From an uncultured Bacteroidales bacterium (GTDB taxonomy: Bacteria; Bacteroidota; Bacteroidia; Bacteroidales; UBA932): 64,000 nt of DNA. The stretch covers positions 1 to 64,000 of the forward strand of contig CAKUXR010000005.1 in NCBI GenBank assembly GCA_934700615.1. The letters are read 5' to 3'. Below, in pieces: positions 26,350-35,204 of the stretch; position 1 is the first letter of the stretch; each line of letters opens with the position of its first letter. The translations under genes and the position numbers were made by a program. The notes beneath the pieces are model-generated. The model was not told the DNA's origin. It did not search any database and saw only the letters and a program-made list of their open reading frames with translations.

Positions 26350-26671
26350 CCCTCTTGGTTTTGCAGAAGATTAGGCTGTCATCTGCGTAACGCACGAAAG
26401 GATGACCGCGGCGTTCCAGTTCCTTGTCCAGTTCGTTGAGCACAATGTTGCTCAACAGCGGACTGAGAGGGCCGCCTTGCGGTGTTCCCTCCGTTGTCGG
26501 CTGATATACTCCGTTAACCATCACGCCAGCATAAAGGTATTTGTGTATCAGGCTTATGACCCTGCCGTCCTTTATGGTGTGTGAGAGCAACTCTATCAGG
26601 TAACTCTGGTTTACGGTATCAAAGAAGCGTTCCAAGTCTATGCATACGGCATATTCATAACCTTCCTCCAT
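26336..26671 (-). pseudogene. ltrA: Group II intron reverse transcriptase/maturase fragment
   Basis: The 111 residues cover only the middle of a group II intron reverse transcriptase: DLERFFDTVN (motif with first catalytic Asp), GTPQGGPLSPLLSNIVLNEL and the catalytic YADD box. The N-terminal 120-130 residues and everything after YADDSLIFCKTKR (rest of RT, maturase X domain, endonuclease) are missing. An intact protein would have about 420-600 residues. The truncation point abuts the promoter of the ATPase gene. Confidence 0.9.
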
Positions 26672-26990
26672 AGAGTTTCTTCATCAGACTTACTTCAAAT
26701 AAAATTCGGACCATCCATGCGTGTCGATATTAGGCTTATCAGCTTGGACAGGCGCAAAATTTCGACCTTCTTGGCAGGCGTGATTTCGGACACATTCGCG
26801 GTAAGATTCTGAAATTGAGCGCATTGCGAGATTAGAGCTAGGAAAGGGATCTGCCAAGACCACCTTTCATTGACACCTCTTGGCAAGAGGCTTGTTACTT
26901 AATCAATTAAGATACAAACAATTACAGATGAATCTACCTGTCAAGAGGGTCGAAAATCGCACCGACATTAGAGCATGTTCGCGCTGGACG
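26336..26990 (-). mobile_element. Defective group II intron copy 2 (5' end and RT fragment)
   Basis: Minus strand: the first 20-odd bases (TTCGTCCAGCGCGAACATG) match the start of copy 1 at about 24985; most of domain I is deleted; the 26660-26955 segment matches copy 1; a reverse transcriptase fragment follows and is cut off at 26336. The intron begins 6-7 bp after the pnp terminator hairpin, again like a group IIC insertion. Splicing and mobility must be lost. Confidence 0.75.
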
Positions 26991-26994
26991 AACA

Positions 26995-27030
26995 TAAAAG
27001 AGACCAACCCTTTTGGGTCAGCCTCTTTAT
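26995..27030 (-). terminator. Terminator of pnp
   Basis: AAAGAG-ACC-AACCC and GGGT-CAG-CCTCTTT form a stem with a TTTT loop; on the minus strand it is followed by TTTTATG. It lies about 90 bp after the pnp stop and directly before the intron copy 2 start. Confidence 0.7.
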
Positions 27031-27117
27031 AACATATTATTTGTCCCAAGTCCCGCAGGATTCAAACGGATGTTTCGCACATGCGGAACTCAGGGTTTTA
27101 TTATGGTCTAGGATAAC

Positions 27118-29532
27118 CTAGAAGATTTCATCATTGGAGTCCTCAGAGACATTGAAATCAGGAGCATTGTAGTTATTGTCATTGAAGTTCTCGGCTCCCT
27201 CTTCAGCAGGTCTTGGACCGAATGGTCTTCTGCCTCTGTGGTCATCGCGTGGACCTCTGCGGTCGTCTCTTGGACCACGGCGGTCGTCACGACGGTCACC
27301 GCGCCTGTCGTCTCTTGGGCCTCTGCGGTCATCGCGTGGGCCACGACGGTCATCTCTGCGGTCGTCACGTGGACCTCTTGGTCTGCGCTCCGGCTCTACA
27401 TATCCTTCCGGTTTCTCGAGAAGTGCTCTCATTGAAAGTCTCATCTTGCCGGTCTTCTCGTCGATTTCGAGAAGCTTGACATCTACCTCGTCACCTACCT
27501 TCAGCACGTCAGCGACATTCTCAGTCTTGGTCCATGCGATTTCTGACACGTGGAGAAGACCTTCCTTGCCAGGAAGAATTTCCACAAATGCACCGAAATC
27601 AAGGATAGAAACGACTTTTCCGTGATATACCTGGCCGACTTCAGGAACTGCGCAGATTCCTTCAATCCAAGCAAGTGCCTTGTCGAGAGAATCCTTGTCT
27701 GTAGAGAAGATATCCACGATACCCTTGTCTCTCTCAGTATCCTCAGTGATGGTAATTGTAGTACCGGTCTCCTTCTGGATCTTCTGGATAGTCTCGCCAC
27801 CCTTTCCGATAACGGCACCGATGAAGTCTGAGTCGATTTCAAGCTGTTTGATTCTAGGAACGAACGGCTTGTAGTCTGCACGTGGCTCGCTGATGCATTT
27901 CATCATCTCGCCCATGATGTGGAGACGACCCTGACGAGCCTGCTCGAGTGCTCTTGCAAGAACATCGTAAGAAAGTCCGTCAACCTTGATGTCCATCTGG
28001 GTTGCAGTGATACCGTCCTTGGTACCTGTAACCTTGAAGTCCATATCTCCGAGGTGGTCCTCATCACCGAGAATATCGGTAAGGATTGCATATCTCTCGT
28101 TAGGTCTGTCCTTGTCTGTGATAAGTCCCATTGCAACACCTGCAACCGGTTTCTTGATCTTCACACCTGCATCCATGAGGGCAAGACATCCGCCGCATAC
28201 AGAAGCCATTGAAGATGAGCCGTTTGACTCAAGGATATCTGAAACGACGCGGACTGCGTACGGATTTTCAGGAGCCAGTGGAACGACTGCCTTCAATGCA
28301 CGCATCGCAAGGTTTCCGTGTCCGATTTCACGACGGCCTACGCCTCTCTGAGCCTTTGCCTCACCTGTCGCGAACGGAGGGAAGTTATAGTGGAGAACGA
28401 ACTGCTGTGTCTCGCGGACAAGCACCTCATCCATTTCTTTCATGTCAAGCTTGGTTCCGAGAGTAACGCTGGCAAGAGACTGAGTCTCACCACGTGTGAA
28501 AATTGCGGAACCGTGAGCGCATGGGAGATAGCCTACCTCGCACCAGATAGGACGGACCTCGTCAGTCTTACGACCGTCGAGACGGACGCCCTCGTCGAGA
28601 ATCATGTTTCTCATTGCGGCCTTCTCCTCATTGTTGTAATATCTTGCTACCATTGCAGCCTTGGCCTCCTGATCTTCCTCAGAAAGGGTTGCAAGGAAGT
28701 CTGCCTTGATCTGCTCGAAACCGTCAGTTCTTTCCTGCTTAGGCTTTGCTGACTTCGCGAGTGCATAGCACTTGTCATAGCAGAACTCGTGAACTGCCTT
28801 CCTGAGGTCCTCATCCTCCTCATCGTGAGGATAGTCTCTCTTGACGTCCTTGCCGAGTTCCTTGTTCAGCTCTACCTGTACAAGGCACTGCTTCTTGATA
28901 GCCTCGTGAGCGAATTTGATAGCCTCGAGCATATCAGCCTCGCTGACTTCGTTCATTTCACCCTCAACCATCATGATGTTGTCGTATGTAGCGGCAACCA
29001 TGAGTTCGAGATCGCTGTCTTTCATCTCGCTGAATGCAGGGTTGATTCTGAATTCACCGTTGATTCTTGCTACGCGGACCTCAGAGATAGGGCCTCCGAA
29101 AGGAATGTCGCTGGCTGCGAGTGCAGCAGACGCGGCAAGTCCTGCGAGTGCATCCGGCTGGGTGTCGGCGTCTGCAGAGATAAGGTTGACATTGACATAA
29201 ACCTCAAGATGGAAATCATCCGGGAAAAGTGGCCTCAACGCACGGTCAACGAGACGTGAGATAAGAATTTCATAGTCCGAAGCTTTTCCTTCGCGCTTCA
29301 TGAATCCTCCTGGGAATCTTCCTGCCGAGTAGAATTTTTCTTTGTAGTCAACCTGGAGAGGCATGAAATCAGTGCCTTCCTTGACTTCTTTTGCACATGT
29401 CACAGTGGCGAGGAGCATGGTTCCTCCCATCTTGACAACTGCCGAACCGTCTGCCTGCTTTGCAAGTTTACCGGTCTCGATTTCGATTACCCTGCCATCG
29501 GATAATTCGATTTTCTTGTTGATGATGTTCAT
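27118..29532 (-). CDS. pnp: Polyribonucleotide nucleotidyltransferase (PNPase)
   Basis: A phosphorolytic 3'-to-5' exoribonuclease that degrades mRNA in the cytoplasm. Domains in order: first RNase PH domain, helical linker, second RNase PH domain (about 310-530), KH domain with IGKGGETIQKI (about 570), S1 domain (about 625-695). The unusual part is the C-terminal tail of about 95 residues: a run of RGPRDDRR-like repeats (about 715-775) followed by an Asn/Asp/Glu-rich end. With 804 residues it is about 90 longer than E. coli Pnp. It follows rpsO in the same direction, as in many bacteria, with a terminator between. Confidence 0.97.
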   Translation of the reverse strand: MNIINKKIELSDGRVIEIETGKLAKQADGSAVVKMGGTMLLATVTCAKEVKEGTDFMPLQVDYKEKFYSAGRFPGGFMKREGKASDYEILISRLVDRALRPLFPDDFHLEVYVNVNLISADADTQPDALAGLAASAALAASDIPFGGPISEVRVARINGEFRINPAFSEMKDSDLELMVAATYDNIMMVEGEMNEVSEADMLEAIKFAHEAIKKQCLVQVELNKELGKDVKRDYPHDEEDEDLRKAVHEFCYDKCYALAKSAKPKQERTDGFEQIKADFLATLSEEDQEAKAAMVARYYNNEEKAAMRNMILDEGVRLDGRKTDEVRPIWCEVGYLPCAHGSAIFTRGETQSLASVTLGTKLDMKEMDEVLVRETQQFVLHYNFPPFATGEAKAQRGVGRREIGHGNLAMRALKAVVPLAPENPYAVRVVSDILESNGSSSMASVCGGCLALMDAGVKIKKPVAGVAMGLITDKDRPNERYAILTDILGDEDHLGDMDFKVTGTKDGITATQMDIKVDGLSYDVLARALEQARQGRLHIMGEMMKCISEPRADYKPFVPRIKQLEIDSDFIGAVIGKGGETIQKIQKETGTTITITEDTERDKGIVDIFSTDKDSLDKALAWIEGICAVPEVGQVYHGKVVSILDFGAFVEILPGKEGLLHVSEIAWTKTENVADVLKVGDEVDVKLLEIDEKTGKMRLSMRALLEKPEGYVEPERRPRGPRDDRRDDRRGPRDDRRGPRDDRRGDRRDDRRGPRDDRRGPRDDHRGRRPFGPRPAEEGAENFNDNNYNAPDFNVSEDSNDEIF

Positions 29533-29727
29533 TAGTGCTTCTTAAGACCTGCCTTCCCCAATGGAAGTTGTTTTCTTTCTTTTCTTATATCATCTCCCTA
29601 CGCCCTGCAGCAGGTCAATTATTTTACAGAGCCGGGTTACTAATATTCTCGTGTCAGAAGAGCCTGCCGGCCTGCACCGGGGCAACTTCGAAAAATGTGG
29701 TCAATGCTGCAAAAACGGCAAAAAACT

Positions 29728-29763
29728 GAAAAAGACCGGCTCCCACCAGGAACCGGTCTTTTC
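29728..29763 (-). terminator. Terminator of rpsO
   Basis: AAAGACCGG/CCGGTCTTT stem with a 13-base loop, followed on the minus strand by TTTTTCAGTTTTTT, 14 bp after the rpsO stop. Confidence 0.85.
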
Positions 29764-29776
29764 GTTTCCTATCGTA

Positions 29777-30052
29777 TTATCGACGGAGACCAAGCTCCTT
29801 GACGATGCTTCTGTATCTTTCGATATCAACTCTCTGGAGATAGTCCAGAAGCTGACGTCTTTTACCTACGAGACGGAGAAGTGAACGACGGGTTACAACG
29901 TCCTTCTTGTTCTTCTTCACATGCTCTGTGAGGTGATTGATACGGTAGGAAAATAGAGCAACTTGACTCTCTGGAGAGCCGGTGTCTGTATTAGACTTTC
30001 CGTACTTCGCGAAAATCTCTTGCTTCCTTTCAGCCTGTAAATACTCAGCCAT
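29777..30052 (-). CDS. rpsO: 30S ribosomal protein S15
   Basis: Binds 16S rRNA helices 20-22 in the platform of the small subunit. The 91-residue protein has the family core DTGSPESQVALFSYRINHLTEH, then KKDVVTRRSLLRLVGKRRQLLDYL, and normal length and ends. It is transcribed from its own promoter (30112-30140) with a leader of about 50 bases carrying a perfect palindrome (30087-30100), where autoregulation by S15 could act. pnp follows downstream beyond a terminator. Confidence 0.97.
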   Translation of the reverse strand: MAEYLQAERKQEIFAKYGKSNTDTGSPESQVALFSYRINHLTEHVKKNKKDVVTRRSLLRLVGKRRQLLDYLQRVDIERYRSIVKELGLRR

Positions 30053-30086
30053 TTCGCAAAAAATTTAGTTAAATTAAACAATACCC

Positions 30087-30100
30087 GTCCTTTAAAGGAC
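30087..30100 (-). promoter_or_regulatory. Palindrome in rpsO leader
   Basis: GTCCTTTAAAGGAC is a perfect 14-bp palindrome in the rpsO 5' leader. S15 represses its own mRNA through leader structures in several phyla, so this may be part of such a site. No comparison was possible. Confidence 0.35.
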
Positions 30101-30111
30101 AAAAGCGGACG

Positions 30112-30140
30112 CAAAGGTAAGCATTATTTTTGGAAATCAA
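30112..30140 (-). promoter_or_regulatory. rpsO promoter
   Basis: Minus strand: TTG (30140-30138), 18 bases, TACCTTTG (30119-30112), close to the Bacteroidota consensus. Confidence 0.65.
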
Positions 30141-30176
30141 TGCATTTTGTAACGAAAATGCACAAAATCAGGCTGA

Positions 30177-31319
30177 TTATTGTTTGTTGAGCACCAGACG
30201 GAAGCCCACGAAATACATGTTGCTGTCGAACTTCCCTCCGAAACGGTGTGTAAGACGGCACCAGCCCGGATCATTGACGACGGAGCCGCCGCGCATTACG
30301 CGGAAGCCGTCAGGGTTCTTCACATCATACACGGGATTAACCTGGTCCTGGTCCGTATATTGTCCGTACCAGTCTTCACACCACTCCAACACATTGCCAG
30401 TCATATCATAAAGCCCGAGACCATTTGGTTTCTTGGTACCGACAATCATGACATTGCTCTGCGCATTGGCATAATACCATCCGACCTCGTCCAGGTCATC
30501 GCTTCCGCAATACAGATAATGCTCCTGTCTGTTTCCGCCCCTTGCGGCATATTCCCACTGGGCCTCTGTCGGGAGACTGAAATTCATCCCCGTCTGTCCA
30601 TTAAGTTTTTCGACGAACTCCTGGCACAGGGTCCACGATTTCTGTCCCACAGGCTTGAATCTTTCATTCTGCTCCAACGGTGTCGGGGCACGGCCTTCCA
30701 TCACCATATTCCATACATCATTGGTCACCTCGCATGAACCTATATAATAACCATCAAGAGTGACATTGTGGGCAGGCTTTTCATATGATGTGGCTGATGC
30801 ATCGTCATCGGCGGCTCCCATCCTGAAGGTACCGCCCTCGACATAGACCATCTTGAAAATGACGCCGTCAAGATTGACGGTCCTCACCTTCTTCGGCAGG
30901 GTCTCGAAAGTAATATCCTCTCCGTAAGACGTGCCGAGCTTATTTGTCGCAAATGCGCGGACATGATAGCCTTTCCAGTCAGAAAGGTTTCCGATTTCCA
31001 CGGAATATTCTCCCGTACCCCTATTGGCATTGACCTTGGTTCCCGTCTCCAGGGTAGGATTTTCTTCAGTACCGTAAACCACTCCCCTCTCAAGCAATAT
31101 TTTGCCGCCGTCGGAGACCAGGACGCAGGACACTGTCGCCCCTTCATCTGTCACATCCGCCACTCCGGCAGTCCGGACCTGAGGCAGTCCAGGTTCATTT
31201 TCAGGCGGGACATCAGGTTCTTCTTCCGGGCCCTTCGAACAAGACACGGAGAACACAAAAAAGCCAGCCAGAAAGAATCTTCCGGCTGACCTCAGCAATA
31301 ACTTTATATTTCCAGACAT
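30177..31319 (-). CDS. SUMF1-fold (FGE-sulfatase domain) lipoprotein with Ig-like domain, 1
   Basis: A lipoprotein (lipobox SVSC) with an N-terminal fibronectin/Ig-like domain (about 45-140) and a C-terminal formylglycine-generating-enzyme fold (about 155-380; VEGGTFRMGA, LPTEAQWEYAARGG, GLYDMTGNVLEWCEDW, RVMRGGS). In true formylglycine-generating enzymes two cysteines follow RGGS; here only the second is present (WCRLTHRF), the first is Asn, so catalytic activity is unlikely. Many Bacteroidota surface proteins use this fold for binding or scaffolding. It lies 1 bp after its paralogue and is probably co-transcribed with it. Confidence 0.85.
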   Translation of the reverse strand: MSGNIKLLLRSAGRFFLAGFFVFSVSCSKGPEEEPDVPPENEPGLPQVRTAGVADVTDEGATVSCVLVSDGGKILLERGVVYGTEENPTLETGTKVNANRGTGEYSVEIGNLSDWKGYHVRAFATNKLGTSYGEDITFETLPKKVRTVNLDGVIFKMVYVEGGTFRMGAADDDASATSYEKPAHNVTLDGYYIGSCEVTNDVWNMVMEGRAPTPLEQNERFKPVGQKSWTLCQEFVEKLNGQTGMNFSLPTEAQWEYAARGGNRQEHYLYCGSDDLDEVGWYYANAQSNVMIVGTKKPNGLGLYDMTGNVLEWCEDWYGQYTDQDQVNPVYDVKNPDGFRVMRGGSVVNDPGWCRLTHRFGGKFDSNMYFVGFRLVLNKQ

Positions 31320-31320
31320 G

Positions 31321-32457
31321 TTATTTGTCATTGTTCAATACAAGACGTAGACCGAAGTCCATTCCCTGATTGTCGGAAGTATAAGTTCCCACTCTCTTGT
31401 AAACCGTGCAGAAGATGTCATCCAGGAAGCCTGAACCACCGCGGACTACCCTTTCCTTGGCTTCGCTTGAAGGCTCTGTCGGACCGGTAGGGTCAGTAGC
31501 ATCACCTGCCTCATAGCCCGAAGAATAGAAATAGTCTGATACCCACTCGTTTACATTTCCGCTCATGTCGTAGAGTCCGAGTTCATTAGGTTTCTTCTTG
31601 CCGCCTGGCATTGTTGATTCAATACCTTCTGCAGCCAAAGTAGTTGTCGACCAGCCGACCTCGGCGAGATCATTGCTTCCGGCATACATATACCCCTTGG
31701 AGTTCACTCCACCGCGGGCAGCAAATTCCCACTGGGCCTCTGTCGGCATGGAGAATGTCAGACCTGTCTTTTTGTTCAGGCCCTCAACGAACTGCAGGCA
31801 CATGTTGTAGCTGACCTGATGAACGGCGATATCGTCACCGATGTCATAACTTGGATTGGAGTCCATAATCGCAGTCCACTGTGCCTGGGTAACCTCAAAC
31901 TTGCCGATGTAGTAGCTCTTTGTCAATGTCACATTGTGCACAGGTCCCTCATAAAGGAAACCCGCTTCCCACTGCGGGTTGCCCATAGCGAAAGTACCTG
32001 GTTTCACAAGCACCATCTCCAGCGACACATTATCATTGATGGCGATTGTGAGGGCCTCGGCCATATCTGTCGTGAAGGTTTTTTCCTCACCATATGCCGT
32101 ACCGGCCTCATTTGTGGCATAAGCACGGTAATAATATGTGGTAGAAGCCTTCAGCTCAGAAAGTTCAGATTCGAACACACCTGTTCCTGTTCCCTCATCG
32201 GTAATGGATGAAGCCTCAACAGTAGGATTCGCCTGGTCACCATACACGATACCACGTGCGGTAACTTCAGCACCGCCGTCTTCCTTGACCTCACCGCCGA
32301 CCTTGACCGAACTGGTAGTAAGGTCCGTGAAATCAGCAGTAGTCACGACAGGAACTGTAGGTGGGACAGTCTCCGGATCATCGGGACCAGTCGAAGAGAT
32401 ACATGAGAATGTGAGCAGCAAAGTCGATGCTGCCAGAAGATAATAAGCAGTTTTCAT
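31321..32457 (-). CDS. SUMF1-fold (FGE-sulfatase domain) lipoprotein with Ig-like domain, 2
   Basis: A paralogue of the gene that follows it, with the same layout: lipobox FSC (Cys19), an Ig-like domain (about 35-130, with YYRAYATNEAGTAYGEEKTF), and the sulfatase-modifying-factor fold (VKPGTFAMGN, MPTEAQWEFAARGG, GLYDMSGNVNEWVSDY, RVVRGGS). After RGGS only one cysteine is seen (IFCTVYKR); the first active-site position is Leu. A binding role on the cell surface is more likely than protein oxidation. The tandem pair probably arose by duplication. Confidence 0.85.
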   Translation of the reverse strand: MKTAYYLLAASTLLLTFSCISSTGPDDPETVPPTVPVVTTADFTDLTTSSVKVGGEVKEDGGAEVTARGIVYGDQANPTVEASSITDEGTGTGVFESELSELKASTTYYYRAYATNEAGTAYGEEKTFTTDMAEALTIAINDNVSLEMVLVKPGTFAMGNPQWEAGFLYEGPVHNVTLTKSYYIGKFEVTQAQWTAIMDSNPSYDIGDDIAVHQVSYNMCLQFVEGLNKKTGLTFSMPTEAQWEFAARGGVNSKGYMYAGSNDLAEVGWSTTTLAAEGIESTMPGGKKKPNELGLYDMSGNVNEWVSDYFYSSGYEAGDATDPTGPTEPSSEAKERVVRGGSGFLDDIFCTVYKRVGTYTSDNQGMDFGLRLVLNNDK

Positions 32458-32585
32458 ATTGTTATAATTGAGTTTGCATTAGATTGCACTCGCAAGGTAA
32501 ACATTAAAAACCACAAATCCTACGACATTCCGACAAATTAATTCGACAATTTGACAATGCGCATATGGATACAGCCCTCACTCCC

Positions 32586-32615
32586 TTGGTTTTTATTTCT
32601 TGAATGTTAACTTTG
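32586..32615 (+). promoter_or_regulatory. Promoter of transglutaminase-fold gene
   Basis: TTG (32586-32588), 19 bases, TAACTTTG (32608-32615). The start codon is at 32692, giving a leader of about 70 bases. Confidence 0.6.
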
Positions 32616-32691
32616 TACTTTGTGAAGCCTTACCTGGCGCCACCACTCGGGAACACCGTCAGTTTTTATCCGTAACACGAATCACAACGCC

Positions 32692-34140
32692 ATGAAACTC
32701 AGAACAATAGCATTGACAATCTCCACCGCGGTCCTCGCTCTCGGCTGCGGCAGCAAAAGCGGTTACAGCTGGAGAGACGACCTCCAGCACAGGGTCGAAC
32801 TCGACTTCTGCAAGTCCAGAAGCGACGTGAAGGAATACATCATGAAATACATTCCGGATGTCACTGAAGACCAGATAGATTCGTGGACCAGACAGGGCTG
32901 CCTGGAAGCATTGACCCTGAACGGCGAGACCCGGTATTTCCGCAACGCCGGCCCGAACCTCTTCCGCATCGACAAGAGCTGCCGCGCGATAAAAGAGGCC
33001 GCTGACGGCGCAGAGCCAGGAAAAGCCTACCGGATCGGCAAGAAAGACATCGCCAATGCCGCAAAAGCGGTAAAGAAAAAGATAAAGGCCAATGCCAATG
33101 TGAATGTCAATGCCATCGATGACAATGCAGTCACCTACGAGGCCGGCGGCTACCTGTCAGGCGACAAGTATCTCGGGAAGCCGCACAAAATGAGAGTCAG
33201 ATATGCATTGACAATCGATGCGGATGCCGTTCCGGACGGCGAGACTGTCCGCTGCTGGCTGCCTTATCCGAGGACTGATGTCCCGAGACAGAAAAATGTA
33301 AGGTTCATCGAGGCCGGCTGGATTTCCAGGCCTTCCGATTCCTCCGACCCGCTGTATTTCAGGACCGAGCTGGCCGATGCCAAAGAACTGACTTTCTCAG
33401 GAAACCGGAGCGCGCACAGTTCCCTCTATATGGAGGCAAAGGCGTCCGCAGGCTGGCCGGTCGTCTTCTATGAGGAGTTCGAATATGAATCCTGCGCCGA
33501 ATGGATACCTCTCGGCATCACAGATGATGATACGGAAACCGGCATTGGACCGTCCGGCAAAAAGGGCGCCGCTCCGAAAGAATATACGAAGGAGCGCGAT
33601 TCGCACATATTGTTCTCGCCGAGAATCCTGGAACTCAGGGACTCCCTGTGCAAAGGCATTGACAAACCTGTCCTCAAGGCGAAAGCCTTCTACGACTGGA
33701 TTGACGCGAATTTCCCTTGGGCTTCGGCACGCGAATATTCGACCATAAAGAACATTCCCGAATATGTCCTCCACAACAGGCACGGGGACTGCGGCCAGGT
33801 CAGCCTTCTTTTCATAACTCTCTGCAGGTCAGCAGGTATCCCGGCCAGATTCCAGAGCGGATTCATGATGCATCCGGGCAATGACGGGCTGCACGACTGG
33901 GCTGAAATCTGGATTGACGGCTACGGTTGGATTCCCGTGGACCAGTCTTTCGGCGGGGAAACATACATGGGTGCCCTCGACGCCTACAGGCTCATCATAA
34001 ACAACGATTTCGGCCGCGAATTCATCCCGAAAAAGAAATATCCGCGCAGCGAAACCGTTGATTTCCAGAGAGGCGAAGTAGAGTGGGACGACGGGAACCT
34101 TTACTTCGACCAGTGGAATTATGAGATGAAAATCAGGTAG
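32692..34140 (+). CDS. Transglutaminase-like superfamily lipoprotein
   Basis: A lipoprotein (lipobox ALGC, Cys19) with an N-terminal helical region, a Lys/Asn/Val-rich linker (about 120-145) and a C-terminal transglutaminase-like cysteine-protease fold. The Cys-His-Asp triad is visible: Cys367 in GDCGQVS, His401 in HDWAEIW and an Asp in WIPVDQS. Relatives act as peptidases or cross-linking enzymes in the periplasm. The last codons are odd: the stop TAG was created by an insertion. A second copy of the gene's last 77 bp lies at 36007-36083, where the frame ends one residue later with TAA. Confidence 0.85.
   Translation: MKLRTIALTISTAVLALGCGSKSGYSWRDDLQHRVELDFCKSRSDVKEYIMKYIPDVTEDQIDSWTRQGCLEALTLNGETRYFRNAGPNLFRIDKSCRAIKEAADGAEPGKAYRIGKKDIANAAKAVKKKIKANANVNVNAIDDNAVTYEAGGYLSGDKYLGKPHKMRVRYALTIDADAVPDGETVRCWLPYPRTDVPRQKNVRFIEAGWISRPSDSSDPLYFRTELADAKELTFSGNRSAHSSLYMEAKASAGWPVVFYEEFEYESCAEWIPLGITDDDTETGIGPSGKKGAAPKEYTKERDSHILFSPRILELRDSLCKGIDKPVLKAKAFYDWIDANFPWASAREYSTIKNIPEYVLHNRHGDCGQVSLLFITLCRSAGIPARFQSGFMMHPGNDGLHDWAEIWIDGYGWIPVDQSFGGETYMGALDAYRLIINNDFGREFIPKKKYPRSETVDFQRGEVEWDDGNLYFDQWNYEMKIR
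34063..34139 (+). repeat. 77-bp direct repeat, left copy (3' end of transglutaminase gene)
   Basis: Matches 36007-36083 in 73 of 77 positions. The two copies bound the AbiE-type pair. The left copy is joined to foreign DNA right after ATCAGGTA, which makes a new TAG stop in the gene. Confidence 0.9.
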
Positions 34141-35200
34141 TCTTCTCGATTTCCAACAGATAGAAGAATGCTTCCAGGCTTATCTTCTTAATGCTGTTCA
34201 GTTTGTTCAACTGGCGATTCTGTATAAGGGCGCCTGCAAGTTCCTCGTCCATTTCATGTTTGTAATGCTTTACATGGTCATTGCCAGTCTGGATAAGACG
34301 AACAAGGTATGCCACTTTAGCAGCATCACGGATGGCGATATCGGCATTGTAATTCTCCGGGATGATGAAACTGTTTACACTTCTGGCACCTTTCGCGTAA
34401 TAGCCATATTCTTTTTTATCCAGAGCGCCGCGCAAACAGATGTTCATGGCACAATCATAAGTATCCTTGAGGACATCGGCCTCGGTGAGCCGGTTAAGTT
34501 TGCGGTATCCTAATTCGATAGGGACAAGTTGGCTATAGGTATTCCGGACTTCGGCGAGGTTGTCCACTCTGTCAATGATAGAACTGACATCATAGAGCTG
34601 TTTCATGATTTCCATAAAGAATTCATCCTCTCCCTTGAAGAAGGGGATGCCTGTGGTGTGTGGCGCGAAAGCCGTAAGTTTATCGCCAAGCATATCCTTC
34701 AAGCCGGGACACTGTACCATCATCGGCTCTCCTTCCTGCTTCAGGAGTGGGCTCTTGATGGCGAGAGACACGACCTCGTTGTATTTAATGTCCTCATACA
34801 AGACATCCAATAGAATCTTATCCGTAGGGCGACCAGAAGGGTACGTGACAGCGTAGCGGTACTCCGCATGAGACTTGGGCACGCCTGTTCTGGAATTACG
34901 ATCAATCTCGGTGACCTCAAGGAAGCCATACTCACTGCCATACTTCCCAATATATTCCCTAATGTCCAGCCCCGGAGGACATACGATATCAACATCTATG
35001 GACAGTCGTCGGGAGGTATCAAGATGAAGCATCAGGGCAGTACCTCCTTTAAAGACGAAGGGACAGCCGGACCGGACAAGGGACTCCAGTAAGGAGAGGG
35101 CGCGGATGGCCTTCTCCACAAGGGCAGTATCTGCGATATTAGGAATGAGAGCGCTCGCCTGTTCAATCCATTCCAGGCTTCGGCTTTGAGGGTCAATCAT
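34133..35200 (-). CDS. abiEii: AbiEii/AbiGii-type nucleotidyltransferase toxin
   Basis: The toxin of a type IV-like AbiE toxin-antitoxin pair, linked in relatives to abortive phage infection. It is a nucleotidyltransferase: FKGGTALMLHL with Gly52-Gly53-Thr54, then LSIDVDIV with metal-binding Asp69 and Asp71, and the family block KDMLGDKLTAFAP. The 355 residues are full-length. It begins 4 bp after the antitoxin stop, as expected for a pair translated together, and its stop overlaps the 3' end of the transglutaminase gene on the other strand (34133-34140). Confidence 0.9.
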   Translation of the reverse strand: MIDPQSRSLEWIEQASALIPNIADTALVEKAIRALSLLESLVRSGCPFVFKGGTALMLHLDTSRRLSIDVDIVCPPGLDIREYIGKYGSEYGFLEVTEIDRNSRTGVPKSHAEYRYAVTYPSGRPTDKILLDVLYEDIKYNEVVSLAIKSPLLKQEGEPMMVQCPGLKDMLGDKLTAFAPHTTGIPFFKGEDEFFMEIMKQLYDVSSIIDRVDNLAEVRNTYSQLVPIELGYRKLNRLTEADVLKDTYDCAMNICLRGALDKKEYGYYAKGARSVNSFIIPENYNADIAIRDAAKVAYLVRLIQTGNDHVKHYKHEMDEELAGALIQNRQLNKLNSIKKISLEAFFYLLEIEKTT

Positions 35201-35204
35201 TGTT

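Noticed and set aside
26695..26960. Possible independent small gene before the RT fragment
   Set aside because: Best explained as the 5' part of the group II intron shared with copy 1.
27213..27400. Regularly spaced GGTCGTC-type repeats that might look like a CRISPR or tandem array
   Set aside because: They are in frame in pnp and encode the Arg/Asp tail; unit length and spacing vary and there are no spacers.
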